Assembly (NCBI GenBank): GCA_033439265.1
Contig: JAVTVX010000031.1
Span: forward strand, 6,433,501 to 6,497,500
Direction of reading: 5' to 3'
Length of the DNA stretch: 64,000 nt
Origin: Dillenia suffruticosa
Lineage: Eukaryota; Streptophyta; Magnoliopsida; Dilleniales; Dilleniaceae
The position numbers and the translations under genes are program-made. Shown piece by piece: positions 22,901 through 36,038 of this stretch. The notes beneath the pieces are model-generated. The model ran no database searches and was not told the DNA's origin. It was given only the letters and a program-made list of their open reading frames with translations. Position 1 is the stretch's first letter, and each line of letters begins with the position of its first letter.

Positions 22901-24870
22901 TAGTCCTAGGGTTGGATATTTAGAATTTGAGTTAGTTGCTAATATTGTTCAAATTTAAAAATATTACAGGTTTTAAACCAATTCGATGGGAGAACGAAAG
23001 CTTGGTCTGAGATTTGCAAAACCCTTGGTGAGAGAGAGATACAATCACTTAAACGTTTGAAATAAATTTTATTGAATTTAGGTTGAAATTAGAATCGGAA
23101 ACTGTATAAATGTTCTGAAATATGTTAAATTCGAAGAAAATTAAAAAAATGAGAAATATTAGAAATTTGATCATTTGTGAGCCAAATGATTCGAAATTTA
23201 TAAAACGGGAATATAGAAAGGAGATAGTGTAAATTAAGATTGTATTAATTAGGAAAGAAAATGGAAAATCCGTTAATAGGCTACTATCTGATGTTAAATT
23301 GTGATGATCTAATTGGATTGATCTTTTTCGAGATTCGAGGAGTCAAAGTTGATAATTTTTGAAAATAGGGAATGAAATGTGAGTGGGACCCTAATCTCTT
23401 GTATGAAATAGTGAAACCTGATTTTTTCATATTTTTAATAAAATATACTTTTGATATGCATTGTCTCACATATGGAATTGAAATTCAAATCTATTTTGTA
23501 ATTATTGGAGTGTCGTATTTATGTTTTCTACGATTATGCATCCATGTTTGGAATGAAATAAAATTGTGCCACGATTTGAAAAATGGAATGTTTTCTATTC
23601 TACCATTGCATTGGTTTGTTAAATTTAAATGATTTCGACGTAATATATTGACATACAGATTTGAATTGTTTTATGGGTATGATGAGATGATTTGGCTATG
23701 TTGGTTGGATGCCTACTAGTCTGAGATGATATGATGATATGACATTATTTGATTGATTCCGTTGCTACGAAGGGCGTTTGTAGAGGCACCAAGTTGCCCG
23801 GATATACTTTTGCAAGAGGTATCCGCAAATGTCATTTTTCTAATGGCAATAGGCACAGCCGGTTAAACCCAAGTAAGGGGGAGGATGTATGGGACGCCAC
23901 CGTCAAGCACCGGGCAGGATCCTATACACTATGATGAGCTAGTCCCAGCGAACTCATGGCCAACGTCAGGGTAAAGAGCGACTTTTGCACTTTATGTATA
24001 ATAAAATCCCCGATATTCCTGTTCTTGGTCACGGTTGACCTTTACAAAATCTTTTCGGCTTGCTCTATGATCTACTGGATTTTAAAGGGATGCATATATG
24101 TATGTTAACGTGTGAATGATTAAATGAGTTCATTTTGGCGAACATATAATGATATTATATGATACTCCGATGTTTACCTTCACTATTAGTACTTGAGATT
24201 AATCCCCACACTCACTGGATATCTTCCCTGATATTCACTCCTCTTCTTTCCCTCCTCAGATAGGATTATTGTGTTAGAGCGATGCTCGGCTCTTGAGGAA
24301 TTTGTAGCTCGTTGGCAGATTTGAGAGTTTTTCGACGGTGAGATTTAAATTAAGTTGAGATATGAGCTCCGTACTTTATTTTCGACCCTGTGAGGGCTTG
24401 ACCTTGAGGCCCGTAATTGACCGTGTATTTATTATGGGATTGACTGTATAATTTATGTATATTTATTTGCGAAACTCTCATATTTCATTTGGATTGAGGC
24501 AAATTGTAGTGTTTGAATGTCAACTTGGGAAAATTGGTTGTAAATTATATAAAACTTAGGCCCGCTCTGTGTGGTGGCTGCTTATGCTCTAGTTGGGTAT
24601 GACAGTAGAGGTCTGTGGCTAGAATTGTTGGAAATTTACTTAGCTTGGCATTTTTTTAGATGTTTGCTGTGGTTGATGGGTTGTTGTGAGGCCGGGATAG
24701 CTATTTTATTTTATTTACAGGATGATTTTAAATTATACAGGGCTAAAGAGGTTTATTTGTATATGGGAGACCTCCGATTTATGAGGTGGTTCTGTCCAAT
24801 TTTCTATAAAAATACAGCCGGTATTCAGGGTAATGGAAGACTGCTTACAACCCCGGTTCGGGACGTGACA
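22901..24870 (+). repeat. Gypsy 5' LTR, plus orientation (left end approximate)
   Basis: Ends CGGGACGTGACA at 24870, followed after seven bases by a perfect PBS. CCACACTCACTGGATATC at about 24207 is the equivalent of the CTCACTCACTGAGTATTT region at ~1120 in the other plus LTR. The start was not located. Confidence 0.6.
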
Positions 24871-24877
24871 GTTCTAT

Positions 24878-24889
24878 TGGTATCAGAGC
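24878..24889 (+). other. Gypsy primer-binding site, plus strand
   Basis: TGGTATCAGAGC, an exact match to the PBS used by the copia elements here, seven bases after the LTR end. Confidence 0.8.
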
Positions 24890-25105
24890 ATCTAGATTAG
24901 AGAAAAGATAGTAATAAAAGTACTCCCAAGTACGTTTAAAAGTCCTCAATACAATAGAAAGTTTCATACAGTCATTTAAAGTCTTTGTACACAGTCATAG
25001 GCATAAAAGATCATTTATTGGAAAGGGTATGATATGTGATGCTTACATTCCACGATTCTACAATCTAATACCTTCATTCATAACTCAAATTCTATTTTTA
25101 AAGTA
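24890..25105 (+). other. Truncated gypsy leader
   Basis: It continues the plus-oriented gypsy element for ~216 bases (shared AGTTTCATACAGTCAT) and is cut at 25105/25106, where copia-A1 protease sequence starts (TTGTGATCACCATATGG). Confidence 0.55.
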
Positions 25106-28100
25106 TTGTGATCACCATATGGTCAAAGATAAGCAAAATTTTCAGAATCTTGAACCTCTCCTAGAACCTAAAATGGTTAAAGTTGCGAATGGACATAATT
25201 TCAAAATTAAGCAAATTGGGGATGTTGAAATATTTGGAAGAAAATCAAAGGCTTTATATGTTCCTCAATTTACCTCTAATCTTATGTCCATTGGACAAGT
25301 CACTAAGGACTTAAATTGCAAAGCTATTTTTGACCCTCATTCTGTTGTTTTTCAGAATTTGGACACGAATCAATTGATTGGTAGTGGTTCTATGCAAGAT
25401 AACTTGTATTTTTGGAAACAAGATAGTTTTGTATTTTCCGCAATCCGAGAGGAAAGTTACCTCCTTTGGCATGCTAGATTAGGTCATCCTTCTATGCAAG
25501 CTCTGAAATGCCTATTCCCATCAAAAAATTGTAGTGATAGACATTGTGAAGCATGCATTTTTGGAAAGGAAACCCGAATGTATTATCCTATTTCTGAAAC
25601 TCAATATAAAAAGCCTTTTGATCTTGTTCACTCGGATGTATGGACTTCACCTATGATATCTAGAAGGGGATTTAAGTATTTTATCTCATTTATAGATCAT
25701 AAGTCTAGGTATACATGGGTGTATATGCTAAGATCAAAAGACCAAGTTTATGAAGCCTTCAAGTCCTTTTACAAGTATATTATAAAACAATATGAGGCCA
25801 ACATTAAAATTCTTAGGACAGATAATGGTGGGGAATATATGAGCACCAATTTCAAAAATTTCATTGAGGAGAATGGAATTATTCATCAAACTAGTTGTCC
25901 CTACACTCCCCAACAAAATGGAGTTGCCGAACGCAAAAATAGACATCTCCTAGAAATAGCTAGAACTATCATGTTCTTTGCTAATATGCCTAAGCGTTTT
26001 TGGAGTGATGCGGTTAGTACCGCAGCTCATTTAATAAATCGTCTTCCAACTAGAGTTCTCCATGGAAAATCTCCATTAGAGTTGCTTAGAAAAGACAAAC
26101 CAAACCTCTCTCACCTTAGAGTTTTTGGGTGTATTTGTTATGTTCATATTCCTAGGCAGTTTAGAGATAAGTTAGATATCAAAGGAAGGAAATGTGTTTT
26201 TATTGGGTACGCTTCATTCCAAAAAGAATATATTTGTTTTGAACCTGACTCTAACAAGGTATACACATCGAAAGATGTGATATTTGTAGAAAATGAATTC
26301 TTTTTTGCAGGAGAAAAAAATGAAGAAAATTCATCAAGCAATGACTTGCGAATCTTCTGCGATGTTCCCATAAATCCTCCTCTGGTTCCTCAAGAATCCA
26401 ATGAAGAGAATTCACTTTCAGGGGGAGAAAACGAAGAGGGAGGAGTGGATGAGTCTGAAAATGAAGAGAACTCTTCCGAAGAAAGAGAAGAAGGCGAGGG
26501 ATTACCTACATTAGGAGAATCCGGAGACGAAACTAGACTGCCCTCTCCGCTGGCTCCTCCACTTCGACGTTCCACCAGATTGAGGCTTCCTCCCTCAGAG
26601 TGGATCAACAGAAGAGTTTATTACAATTCTAAGGTAACTCACTATCCTATTTCAAATTACTATTGTGTATCTAATACTTCCTCAAGCCATCAAGGGTTCT
26701 TGAGTGGCATTGACTCATCACAGGAACCTAAGGATTTTGATGAGGCAAATACCAAACCCGAATGGAGACAAGCTATGCTTGAAGAACTAGATGCATTGAA
26801 TAAAAATGGGACGTGGGAGATTACTACTCTCCCTAAGGGAAGAAAGGCTGTCGGGTGTAAATGGGTGTTCAAAATCAAGTATAAAAGTGATGGATCCATT
26901 GAACGCTACAAGGCAAGACTTGTAGCCAAAGGATTCACACAAACTTATGGAGAAGACTACACTGAGACTTTTGCCCCTGTTGCCAAAATGAAAACGATAA
27001 GGGTTTTGATGTCAATTGCAACCAATGGAGAATGGCCAATGTATCAAATGGACGTGAAGAATGCTTTCCTTCAAGGGGACTTAGACGAAGAAATCTACAT
27101 GCAAATTCCCCAAGGGCTAGATGAGGATTCAAACATCAAGGTGTGTCGTCTTAAAAAAGCAATCTATGGGTTAAAACAATCTCCTCGTGCCTGGTATGCA
27201 AAATTAAGTTCAGCACTTCTTGGTAATAACTTTAAGAAATCCATTAGTGATTCCTCCATGTTTACTAAAGTTAACAATGAAGAAATCACTATTGTTCTTA
27301 TTTATGTAGATGATATAGTTATTACAGGAAGTGATATGAATGGTATTGATCAAGTTAGAAATTTCCTTAAATCTACTTTTGAGATTAAAGATTTGGGAAA
27401 ACTAAAGTATTTCTTAGGAATAGAGCTTGCCTATTCTCATAAGGGGCTAGTTCTATGCCAAAGGAAATATGTACTTGACCTTTTGCAGGAAACTGGAAAG
27501 GTAGGAGCTAAACCAGCAGCAACTCCTATATCCATAGCAGAACGAGCACAAGGTGATGAAGAAATGTTCCAGGATATTCCTAGATATCAAAGACTTGTGG
27601 GGAGGCTCATCTACCTCACCATTACAAGACCAGATATCACCTATGCCGTCAGCTTAATCAGTCAACGGATGCATGCTCCAAGGATTCAAGATTGGAAGGC
27701 AGCAGAAAGAATTCTCAAGTATTTAAAAAGCTCACCAGGAAGGGGAATTCTTATGAAAAACAACCACAGCATGGAGATTTATGGCTACTGTGATGCAGAT
27801 TGGGCTGGGGATGTCACGGACAGGAGATCCACCACCGGCTACTGCATGTTCGTGGGAGGAAATCTTGTAACATGGAAAAGCAAGAAACAATCTGTTGTAT
27901 CCAGATCAAGCGCTGAGGCTGAATACAGAGCAATGGCAGCGGCTACAAGCGAAATAGTTTGGCTAAAGGCATTACTTGAGGAGATGGGATTTCCTACTAT
28001 CGCTCCTATTCTTCTACATTGCGATAATCAAGCAGCTCTTCATATCGCTGCCAATCCAGTATTTCATGAAAGAACGAAGCACATTGAGGTTGATTGTCAT

Positions 28101-28334
28101 TTTGTTCGAGAAAAATTAGAAAACAAGACAATTTCAACCTCATATGTTAGAAGTGAAGACCAGCTAGCTGACATTTTCACTAAGGCAACAACTGAGAAAC
28201 ATCTTCAGCACATCCTTAGCAAGTTAGGGTCCATAGACATCTATGCACCTAACTTGAGGGGGAGTGTTAAAAATAAGGGAGAAGATGAAGATAAGTCTCA
28301 AGGTATTCAACTTGAAAATATGATAATGTCATAA
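25106..28334 (+). pseudogene. Copia-A1 pol, 5' truncated
   Basis: Open in one frame from within protease to the stop inside the 3' LTR. Present: protease remainder (CDHHMVKDK onward, the D-S-G lost), GAG-pre-integrase (LLWHARLGHPS, HCEACIFGKETR), integrase (HSDVWTS, RTDNGGEY, QQNGVAERKNRH), RT ([26 protein letters not shown]) and RNase H (YCDADWAGD, SSAEAEYRAMA, CDNQAALHIA). The open frame to the left (25029-25105) is gypsy leader read by chance. All catalytic residues of integrase, RT and RNase H appear intact, but there is no gag, PBS or working protease. Confidence 0.9.
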
Positions 28335-28720
28335 ACATTGGGCCTTTTATTTTTTAATGTTCAGAATTTGGCAACATATTTATGACCCAAAATACATTCA
28401 AAAACAAGCCCAATGAAGCCCAAAAGTATGGAGAAAAGTCTAAGAGGTAAACCCAAATAGCTAGGGGCAGTTTGGGCAATGTATATTCCAACAGTCCAAA
28501 AACTAGCTGTTCGAATTCCTTGGGGCTTGAGCCCCAACGGGAATATTGACTTTGTTCTCTCTCTACTGGCTATTTTTCTCCCTTTGCCTATAAATAGAGC
28601 TATTGCTCTCCTTGTAAAATTAAGAGGAAGATAATCTCTCTTCCTTTATATCATTCTACTACATCAATAAAAACCAGAAGTTTATTAGATTTCTCTCTCT
28701 TCTTAGTCAAAAATCCAACA
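28265..28720 (+). repeat. Copia-A1 3' LTR
   Basis: 456 bp directly after the PPT AACTTGAGGGGGAG. It differs from the 5' LTR at about three sites (GCTGTTCGAATT, GGGGCTTGAG, CCTTTATATC). CAGCC follows. Confidence 0.93.
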
Positions 28721-30320
28721 CAGCCATCCTTTTTTATACACAATGGTCTGTCTACAATCCCAATTCATAAATATACAATTTTATTGGCAAATCCTTCCCA
28801 ATATCATATCAAGTACCTAATCAACAGCCTTAATCTCTAACAAAAGCCTCGTGTGCTTATAACTCTCAACATATCCCACTATAGTTGTCTCTGTACACAA
28901 TGGGAAATGAGGGGTGAGTATCAAGGAAGATACCCAATAAGTGAGAGGGTATATATCATGTATTTAATATGTCGGTGAAAAATAGAGTATCAAAGTTCTC
29001 AATAATTCCACATATTCTACGAAATCGTGTATAATACTCAATTTATCATAAATCATTCTTTTTACATACATTTCAAACATATATGCATCAATGTCATCAA
29101 ATCATGCTAGAATAGAATGTGCCAAGATCAGTCCTGGCAAGGGTCGACCGCGACCAATGACAGTCGCATTGGGGGTTTTGTATGCAATAGGTTAGAAAAG
29201 CTCTCTGCCTTTGTGCAGAAAATGTTATGACCAAAACATCACAGCATGGTCAGAATTTCTTACCTCTTTGAAGCTTTTAGTTTCTCTCTAGATCCACTTG
29301 GTTAGGGTTCTCCTTTCCTCCCAATTTTTGGATATGTTATACTTTGGTTTGTGAGTAATGAATTTATGTAAAAATATTTGGGTGTTGTTGTAGGAAACAT
29401 TTGGGTTTCCTACCTTGAACTCATGGTTTTGGAGAAGAGAATTGAGAGCATTTTCTTGGCTTCTTTGGATTTGTTTGGTCACACAAAGTGCAATCCCTCT
29501 TTGTCTCCCATGTTGGCCCCTCTTTAGTGTGTTGCCATTCACAATTCTAAAGGGGCAAATCCATGGTTAAGTCAATTTCTAACCTTAGTTAAGTTTAATT
29601 AAATTAACTCTAATTGAATTTTACCATTGTTAATTAACTAGGGTTAGTTTCTTCCAATCATGTAGTGTCACTTATCAAGACCATACAAAATCTAATAAAG
29701 TAAATTCACACACTTCAAGAGCATTAATTGCTTGTCTTTTATGCCTATCCACTTGTTAACACACGATTCGAGGTCCGTCAAAGTTATTATTCACATCAAA
29801 AATATAAAATCGCATACGGGACCCATGTTTTCATGCTGAGTCCAATGCCATTGGTTTCGCATTAATTTGAGGTCGTTTGACCTCGACCTCGAAATGCATG
29901 AAATCTCACTATGGACTCCCTTTTACGTGTAGATTTCAAAAATATAGGTCTTGGGTGGAAACGATACCGTTTGCTCAGACAAATTTCAATTCTATCAAAA
30001 ATTAGGGTTTCTCGGGCAAAAATTTTAGAGTACCGAGCATTTTTGTGCTATGGCTTAAATTTTACTTTCACTCCTTGACCCTTCACTTTTAAAGTGAATT
30101 TAGCATGTATATATCTCATGGTATCAAATTTGCACGTGTGGTTTTCATTTTGTTTTAGTAACAAAGATTTTTGCTCTTGGTGATTTAGCCGTACAATTTT
30201 TCGAGCAATTTTCAAAATAGAAAAATTTCTTAGTGAATTTTGGGCCATCAAAACATGATCAATATCATATATACATTGAGGAGAGTACAATATGAAAGAT
30301 ACCGAAGTTTCGGTGTGACA

Positions 30321-31434
30321 CTACCCACATAGGCAAACCCACACCCATTTCCAATATCTCCCACTTACACATGAAGGCTAGATTCACACGTAGTGTGCTT
30401 ATTACATTTGAACACCAATTTCATACAGGCAAGAGCATCTGTGACCTACGAGAATACCATTGATCTGAGTTAACATATAGTTGTTTATACACCGGTTAAG
30501 GATATATAGTTGTTTACCATTAATGCAGTGACGAAGACATACGCTCAACCTCAATCATGTATTCACAATTACATCTTTAAATACTAAGTCATAGATATAA
30601 TTGACCGGTCTTTGAATACAAAGCAATATGTCAGTTAAAAACAGTTTTTCTTTCATACTACTAACTTTCAACTTTATCTTAGTTGCTTTCCTAGACATGT
30701 ACCGCCAAACCAAGTTAACCATGATTTCTTGGTGACATGATAAAGTAGCAGTACCAAGATAAAATCTCAAGCGACAGACAAAAGTTTTAAGGGTATAAAT
30801 TGAGGTTAAATATGAACCTTCAAGTTTCACACAATGAGATGAAAAGTGATGCACCATCTCATTATTCATATGGTCAAATAAGCACATGTGGTATGAAACA
30901 CATGCTACAATACTCTTTCTTCCCATCTGAAAGCATATGTCTTCTTTTTCTAAAATTAATGCATTGTACAGGTTTTAATCCAAATGTACACAACACTTGA
31001 TCTGAGTTTTCTTTCTTATAAGTCCACAAAAATATCTCACAACATCAAGGAAAAACTCACACGTTACTATTAGACAAACTCAATAGATTATGGGGAATCT
31101 ATTTTGATTACCATATATATATATATATATATATTCAATCGGTAATCTCATCTTAGTACTTAACTAAGGCAGCTTTTATATATTAATCCACCATAAATTA
31201 ACATTGTCTCATCTTTACATATCATACAGACATTAGAAGCGATTACTTGTGTGAGATAGCCAATCTTAAAACTTATCTAACATACTTTTAACCGTAGACA
31301 CAAAAATTTTGGACACAAAAAATAAAATTCAAATGTCAATAAATATGAGCGTTACATCATATATGCTCTGTATATGAATGCAATTATAATCACAGTACTG
31401 TCATTATCCACGCAACCCAAGAAACCTAACATGT
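30321..31434 (-). repeat. Probable 3' end and LTR start of decayed copia D
   Basis: On the minus strand AAGTGGGAGATATTGGAAAT (about 30343-30362) looks like a copia PPT followed by an LTR start. Otherwise AT-rich with a (TA)n run at 31113-31133 and no open gene. Confidence 0.35.
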
Positions 31435-34400
31435 TACACAAATATATCTTTAGGTGCTGGTTTTGTAAAAGGATCAGCAATCGTTAAATGCGTAAGCATA
31501 TACTTCAGTGTTGTTTTCCTCTTTTCAATCATATCTCTAACAAGATTGATCTTTGTATCAGCAAAGTTTACTTCCATCATAAAAAGAGATATACAAGTTT
31601 GTTTCTTCTTACTTTATTATATAGCACTATCATTAAGCAAGCAAATATAACCAGAGGTTAATTTTCTCTCACTTAAATCACATCCCTAATCAATATTTAT
31701 GTATCATTTCAATACTAAATCATTTCCTTAATAACGAAGGAAATAATTTGTAGTTCAGTTCAACTATCTCAATATTCTATGTACATTATTCAAATCACTT
31801 TTCTCTATATTGGATAGATACCTGTTGACCAAACTCATAGTATGACAAATGTTTGAATGAGTACACATCATAGCACACTTCAATCTCCTAATTGTGCTAA
31901 TATATTATACTCTGGACATTTGATTTATTTATCAGAAGTTTTAAAGTATTGCAACGCTTGAACTATCGCCTTTAGTCATAGGAGTATTAATGAGTTTGTA
32001 GTTTTCAAATTTGCATCATTCCAGAACTTTTATAATATGCGACTCTTGAGATAATCTCAATAATCTTTTGGAATAATTTTTATGGGTTTTAATTCTCAAT
32101 CTATCTCAAACCATATCATTGATCTCAATATTGGAAGATAATCATTTCAAAATTTGAAAGATATACTTCTTATCACTTCTGGCTAACTATATGTCTTCGA
32201 TATATAGGAATAAAATTACAAACTTATTGTCAGACTTCTCAACATAGACACAATGGTTGAGACCATAAATTGATCTACTTAATTTACATACTTTGTTTTC
32301 CTGGCATTTTATTGACAAAACCCTATGGTTGCTCCATATTGAGTTCTTCCTCAAGTTGTCCACTGAGAAAGGCAGCCTTCACATCCATATGACATAATTC
32401 TAAATTCAAATTGCCACTATTAGCAACAATATGCAAAAGGAGGTAAATCTCACTATTGGGAAAAATGTTTTCTTATTATCAAGACTATTTTAGAGATTGT
32501 AATCTAATGCTACAAGTTGAGCATTATACCTCTCAGTAGTTCCATCTGCCCTACACTTTGTTTTGAGAACCTAATTATTCCTAATAACCTGGTGCACCAG
32601 CAGAGGTTCAACCAATTCCTTAAATATAATTGGATCTCATTAACTCTAACTCTTCTTCCATTGCCTTTTCCATTTATCCTTGACAGGAATAGATAAAGGC
32701 TCATCTATGTTTTAAACTTTTCTTCATCTTCTGGAGAAACAATAAATACATATCCTCTAATCTCAAAATAACAATTAGGCACATTTTTTTAGTACTTTTC
32801 TGAGTTTGTAACTCAGTTATATCATTAGAATTTAAATCTCTTCCACCGGAATCAATATCATTCCAATGATCCATTATAAACAAAGTCATCCTTGAATTAA
32901 CTAATTCAAATAAAGGCTCTATGTGATTCATATCACTTTTGTTAGGAAATTCATTCTCCAAAAATGTAACATCCATGATCCCATATTTGCTAAAGTACAA
33001 TCTTCTCATTTACCAACAAACACTTAACTTTTAGAGCTGTCGAAATATCTTATAAAACTACTCCTTCATTTACAGGGATCCACTTTTCCAAACTTATTGA
33101 AAGTCTTAAATACAGACGGCCAATCCCAAGGTTTGAAATTATTCAGACTCGGCTTTCTATTAGTCCAAAATTCATATAATGTTAATGGTACTAATTTTGA
33201 AGACGTTATATTAAAAATATAACCCACAATTAATAAGACATCTCCATAAAGGGAAATTGATAAATTAATCTGCATCATCATGGATCTTGTCATATCCAAC
33301 AATGTCATATTCGTTCTTACTACGATACCACTTTACAGAGATGTATAAGAAATGGTCAAATGTCAGATTATGTCTCTTTCATTACATAGATCCTTAATTC
33401 AATCTGATAAATATTTACGCCATCTATTCATTTGATTCTTTAACTTGCTCATATAACATCTAAGATACTCAAATATTTCTGACTTCCGAAAAATCAAAAA
33501 ACACGACCAAATCGCGTGAACTCATCTATGAACGTAATAAAACACAAAATTTCATGTTTTCTTATCTTCATACTTATTGAACTACAAATGTCCGAATGGA
33601 CTAATAGCAATAGAATTCAGCCCAAATGGCATTTCCAAATGGCTTTCTCATCATTTTACTGACATGACAATGTTCAACTTAATAGTTAAACATTCCAGCA
33701 CAATGTAAAATTATAAAACCATTTACAGACTACATGTCATTCACATACAAATTCACCTTATATTTCTGAAAATTCAAAATATAGTCCTATTTCAAAAAAC
33801 AAAAAAAACAAGAACAGATATTAAATTTTATCGAATTTCTTAACACGCGGAGAATATCATGCACAATGAGAGTTTGGTCACTTTGTAAGTTCAATTTACA
33901 AATGCCAACTACTCTAACCTCCATTCTTGCATTGTTCCCACATAGCTCAATCTCCTACCTAATGGCACTCAATGAAAAATTAACAAATTTCTGTTAGTCT
34001 GTTCTCATATCTAGAGTTGTTTTTTTAGTAATCTATCTTCATTCTCCTTTACTTTCTTACTTTTGTTCTGGTCCCTTTCACACTTAGAGTCCGAAACTCT
34101 CCTTGGAACTAAACTCTGCAACAAAAGTATCTGTTGTAGATATTGCAGCACCAAGCCACTTATCCTTAAACTTAATGTGGCGAGCAACTTTTGAGAAAAT
34201 CTTCACATTGTCATTGTGAATCAAACTAACTTTTAGGTGCTCCCACTTAGTAGGAAGTGATCGGATCCAGGCTTGAATTTTCTGTTTATCAGAGAGGACA
34301 TGACCAGTTGACTCCCATCTCTCTAATCATGATAAACATGACCCTTAATTACTGTTTGATACTGTAGCCACCATGCTAGTATCAAACTTTATAGTCATTT

Positions 34401-34745
34401 ATTTAAGATGAGTTACTGGTACCTCTATATTTATTCTTGATGTACACCCAGTCGTCATGTGCAGTCATATGTTGCTCATACTCGTGAATCATATTATCAA
34501 TCACAGAGCTAACTAGGGTTGTATAAGCAGTGGAATCTATGCTTTTCCATGTATGGTAAGTATCTTGTTCTCTCTTTTGCAGAACAGCATTTCCCATACC
34601 AAGGTCCTATATGATATGCACGATACCTTCCAAGATATCTTGTTCTTTCAACATATATCACATTTTATGGTGTTATATCTCATAATCATCTCTATTCAAT
34701 TCGCTACCACTATTCAAGTCTACAAATAGGGAACTTTGATACTAT
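31435..34745 (-). pseudogene. Old Ty1/copia element D, gag-pol, heavily decayed
   Basis: A minus-strand polyprotein riddled with stops. In order: Gag fragment with TYHTWKSIDSTAYTTLVSSV (34403-34597); integrase C-terminal part MTRSMMMQINLSISLYGDVL, LYEFWTNRKPSLNNFKP (33066-33308); linker VTFLENEFP (about 32950); RT with CHMDVKAAFLSGQLEEEL (about 32380) and a mutated active site YIEDI in place of YVDDI; RNase H tail FADTKINLVRDMIEKRKTTL and ADPFTKPAPKDIF (31441-31600). A degraded PBS-like AGTATCAAAG is at about 34735. Far older than A, B or C. Confidence 0.75.
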
Positions 34746-35790
34746 GGTTTGAGTTTCTAAGAGAGTAGACACTTATAGTAATACTCATATCATATACATA
34801 ATTTTGTACTTCAAAATTAACATTCATGACAGATCAACGTTATGAATAGAATCGAAAGTTCACTAAATTCCCAACATCATCTATGGTTCTAATGCATCAC
34901 CATCCCAAATTTAATTTAAAATTACAAAATTCAATAGATTTTAGGTGAGAATTACTCAAATTCTTCTGACAAAAAAAATCTCTCATTTAAATACACAAAA
35001 TATTTGAATAATATTACAATTTTGGATGAGAATTACTCAAATTCTACAGATCCAAAATTTTCATTTAAATACACAAAGTATTTAAATACCCTAGTTTTTT
35101 TTACATGTATAATCATATGAAAAATAACAAATATTTTTAATCATATTCTCAATAGAAATTTTATATATAAAAAAAAACTAAAAGGTTTCTTATATATGAT
35201 CATGTTTCAAACAAATAACTATAGTGTACAAAAGAAAATATACAAATTTATTATTTCAATTTACAATATTTTCAGTTGAATAATCACATTCATCAACCCC
35301 TTGAATTGTGTATCCCTAGGAGAAAAATCTCCTTATAATACGTGGGCTAGTGCTATTTATACTATGAGATAGCTTTTCCTTCATTTAGATCTTTAGATTT
35401 TTGGGTTCTCTCTGCATTCATCTTATCTACCACACTAACTCAATTAAAAGTTAGAAAATTTCTTAAAATATATACATTATCCTCCTAAAAAAGATGACAT
35501 AATTTAAGAAATTTCAGATGAGTAAATATGAGATAAGTCTATCTTATAAATCAAAATTGGATTCAATATCATCAAACGCTTTTGAATTTCTTAATACTCT
35601 AACTCTCACCCAGAGAACTCCAACATTCCATTCGAATATCATCATTAATCTTGAAAATGCGAATAATATTATATTAGACACACAGCTATCCATAATATTA
35701 TAATAAATCTCAAAATATTTATTTTAAAAATATTTGCTCAAATTTCAAACAATTATATGTTAGAAAAACTAATTTTCAAATATAAATAAA
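34746..35790 (-). repeat. Probable 5' LTR region of copia D
   Basis: AT-rich, upstream of the PBS-like site on the minus strand, with a minus-strand TATAAATAG at 35353-35361. No terminal repeats could be fixed; the right edge is where truncated A2 begins. Confidence 0.35.
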
Positions 35791-36038
35791 TGGGCAATGT
35801 ATATTCCAACAGTCCAAAAACTAGCTGTTGGAATTTCTTGGGGTTTGAGCCCCAACGGGAATATTGACTTTGTTCTCTCTCTACTGGCTATTTTTCTCCC
35901 TTTGCTTATAAATAGAGCTATTGCTCTCCATGTAAATTTAAGAGGAAGATAATCTCTCTTCCTTTGTATCATTCTACTACATCAATAAAAACCAGAAGTT
36001 TATTAGATTTCTCTCTCTTCTTAGTCAAAAATCCAACA
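35791..36038 (+). repeat. Copia-A2 5' LTR, lacking first 208 bases
   Basis: It matches the last 248 bases of the A-family LTR from TGGGCAATG to AATCCAACA. The TATA box (CTTATAAATAG) and AATAAA remain. Confidence 0.9.

Larger units (their letters stand above)
15768..28720 (+). mobile_element. Ty1/copia element A1, 5' half replaced by a gypsy block
   Basis: LTRs are 15768-16223 and 28265-28720 (456 bp, about three differences seen). Target duplication CAGCC occurs at 15763-15767 and 28721-28725, so the two LTRs bracket one insertion although they are 13 kb apart. The internal PBS, gag and protease active site are missing: directly after the 5' LTR (16224) gypsy sequence begins, and copia sequence resumes only at 25106, inside protease. 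Without PBS and gag, A1 cannot transpose by itself. Confidence 0.8.
15325..30320 (-). mobile_element. Ty3/gypsy solo LTR (about 2.04 kb), split by copia-A1
   Basis: The left piece is 15325-15767 and the right piece 28721-30320. The plus strand starts TGTCACGCC and ends GGTGTGACA, inverted termini as in other gypsy LTRs, and the ends are flanked by CTACT and CTACC. The join is proven by collinearity with the LTR at 20910: TACATACAGTCATCC there matches TACATACAGCC (15760) continuing as CAGCCATCC (28721). GGGTGAGTA and GTGAGAGGGTATATAT at 28913-28957 match 21582-21622. No PBS or PPT lies beside either end, so it is a solo LTR formed by LTR-LTR recombination. Confidence 0.75.

Noticed and set aside
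24571-24900. 109-codon plus-strand ORF at the gypsy LTR end
   Set aside because: It lies in LTR U5 and crosses the LTR end and PBS; no protein motif.
25029-25105. N-terminal 26 codons of the A1 open frame as a novel fusion domain
   Set aside because: This is gypsy leader sequence read through the junction at 25106; not a real domain.
26390-26608. Antisense ORFs across pol (for example 26390-26608, 38291-38509, 56816-57034)
   Set aside because: Shadows of the acidic linker and RT coding strand, recurring only because the element recurs.
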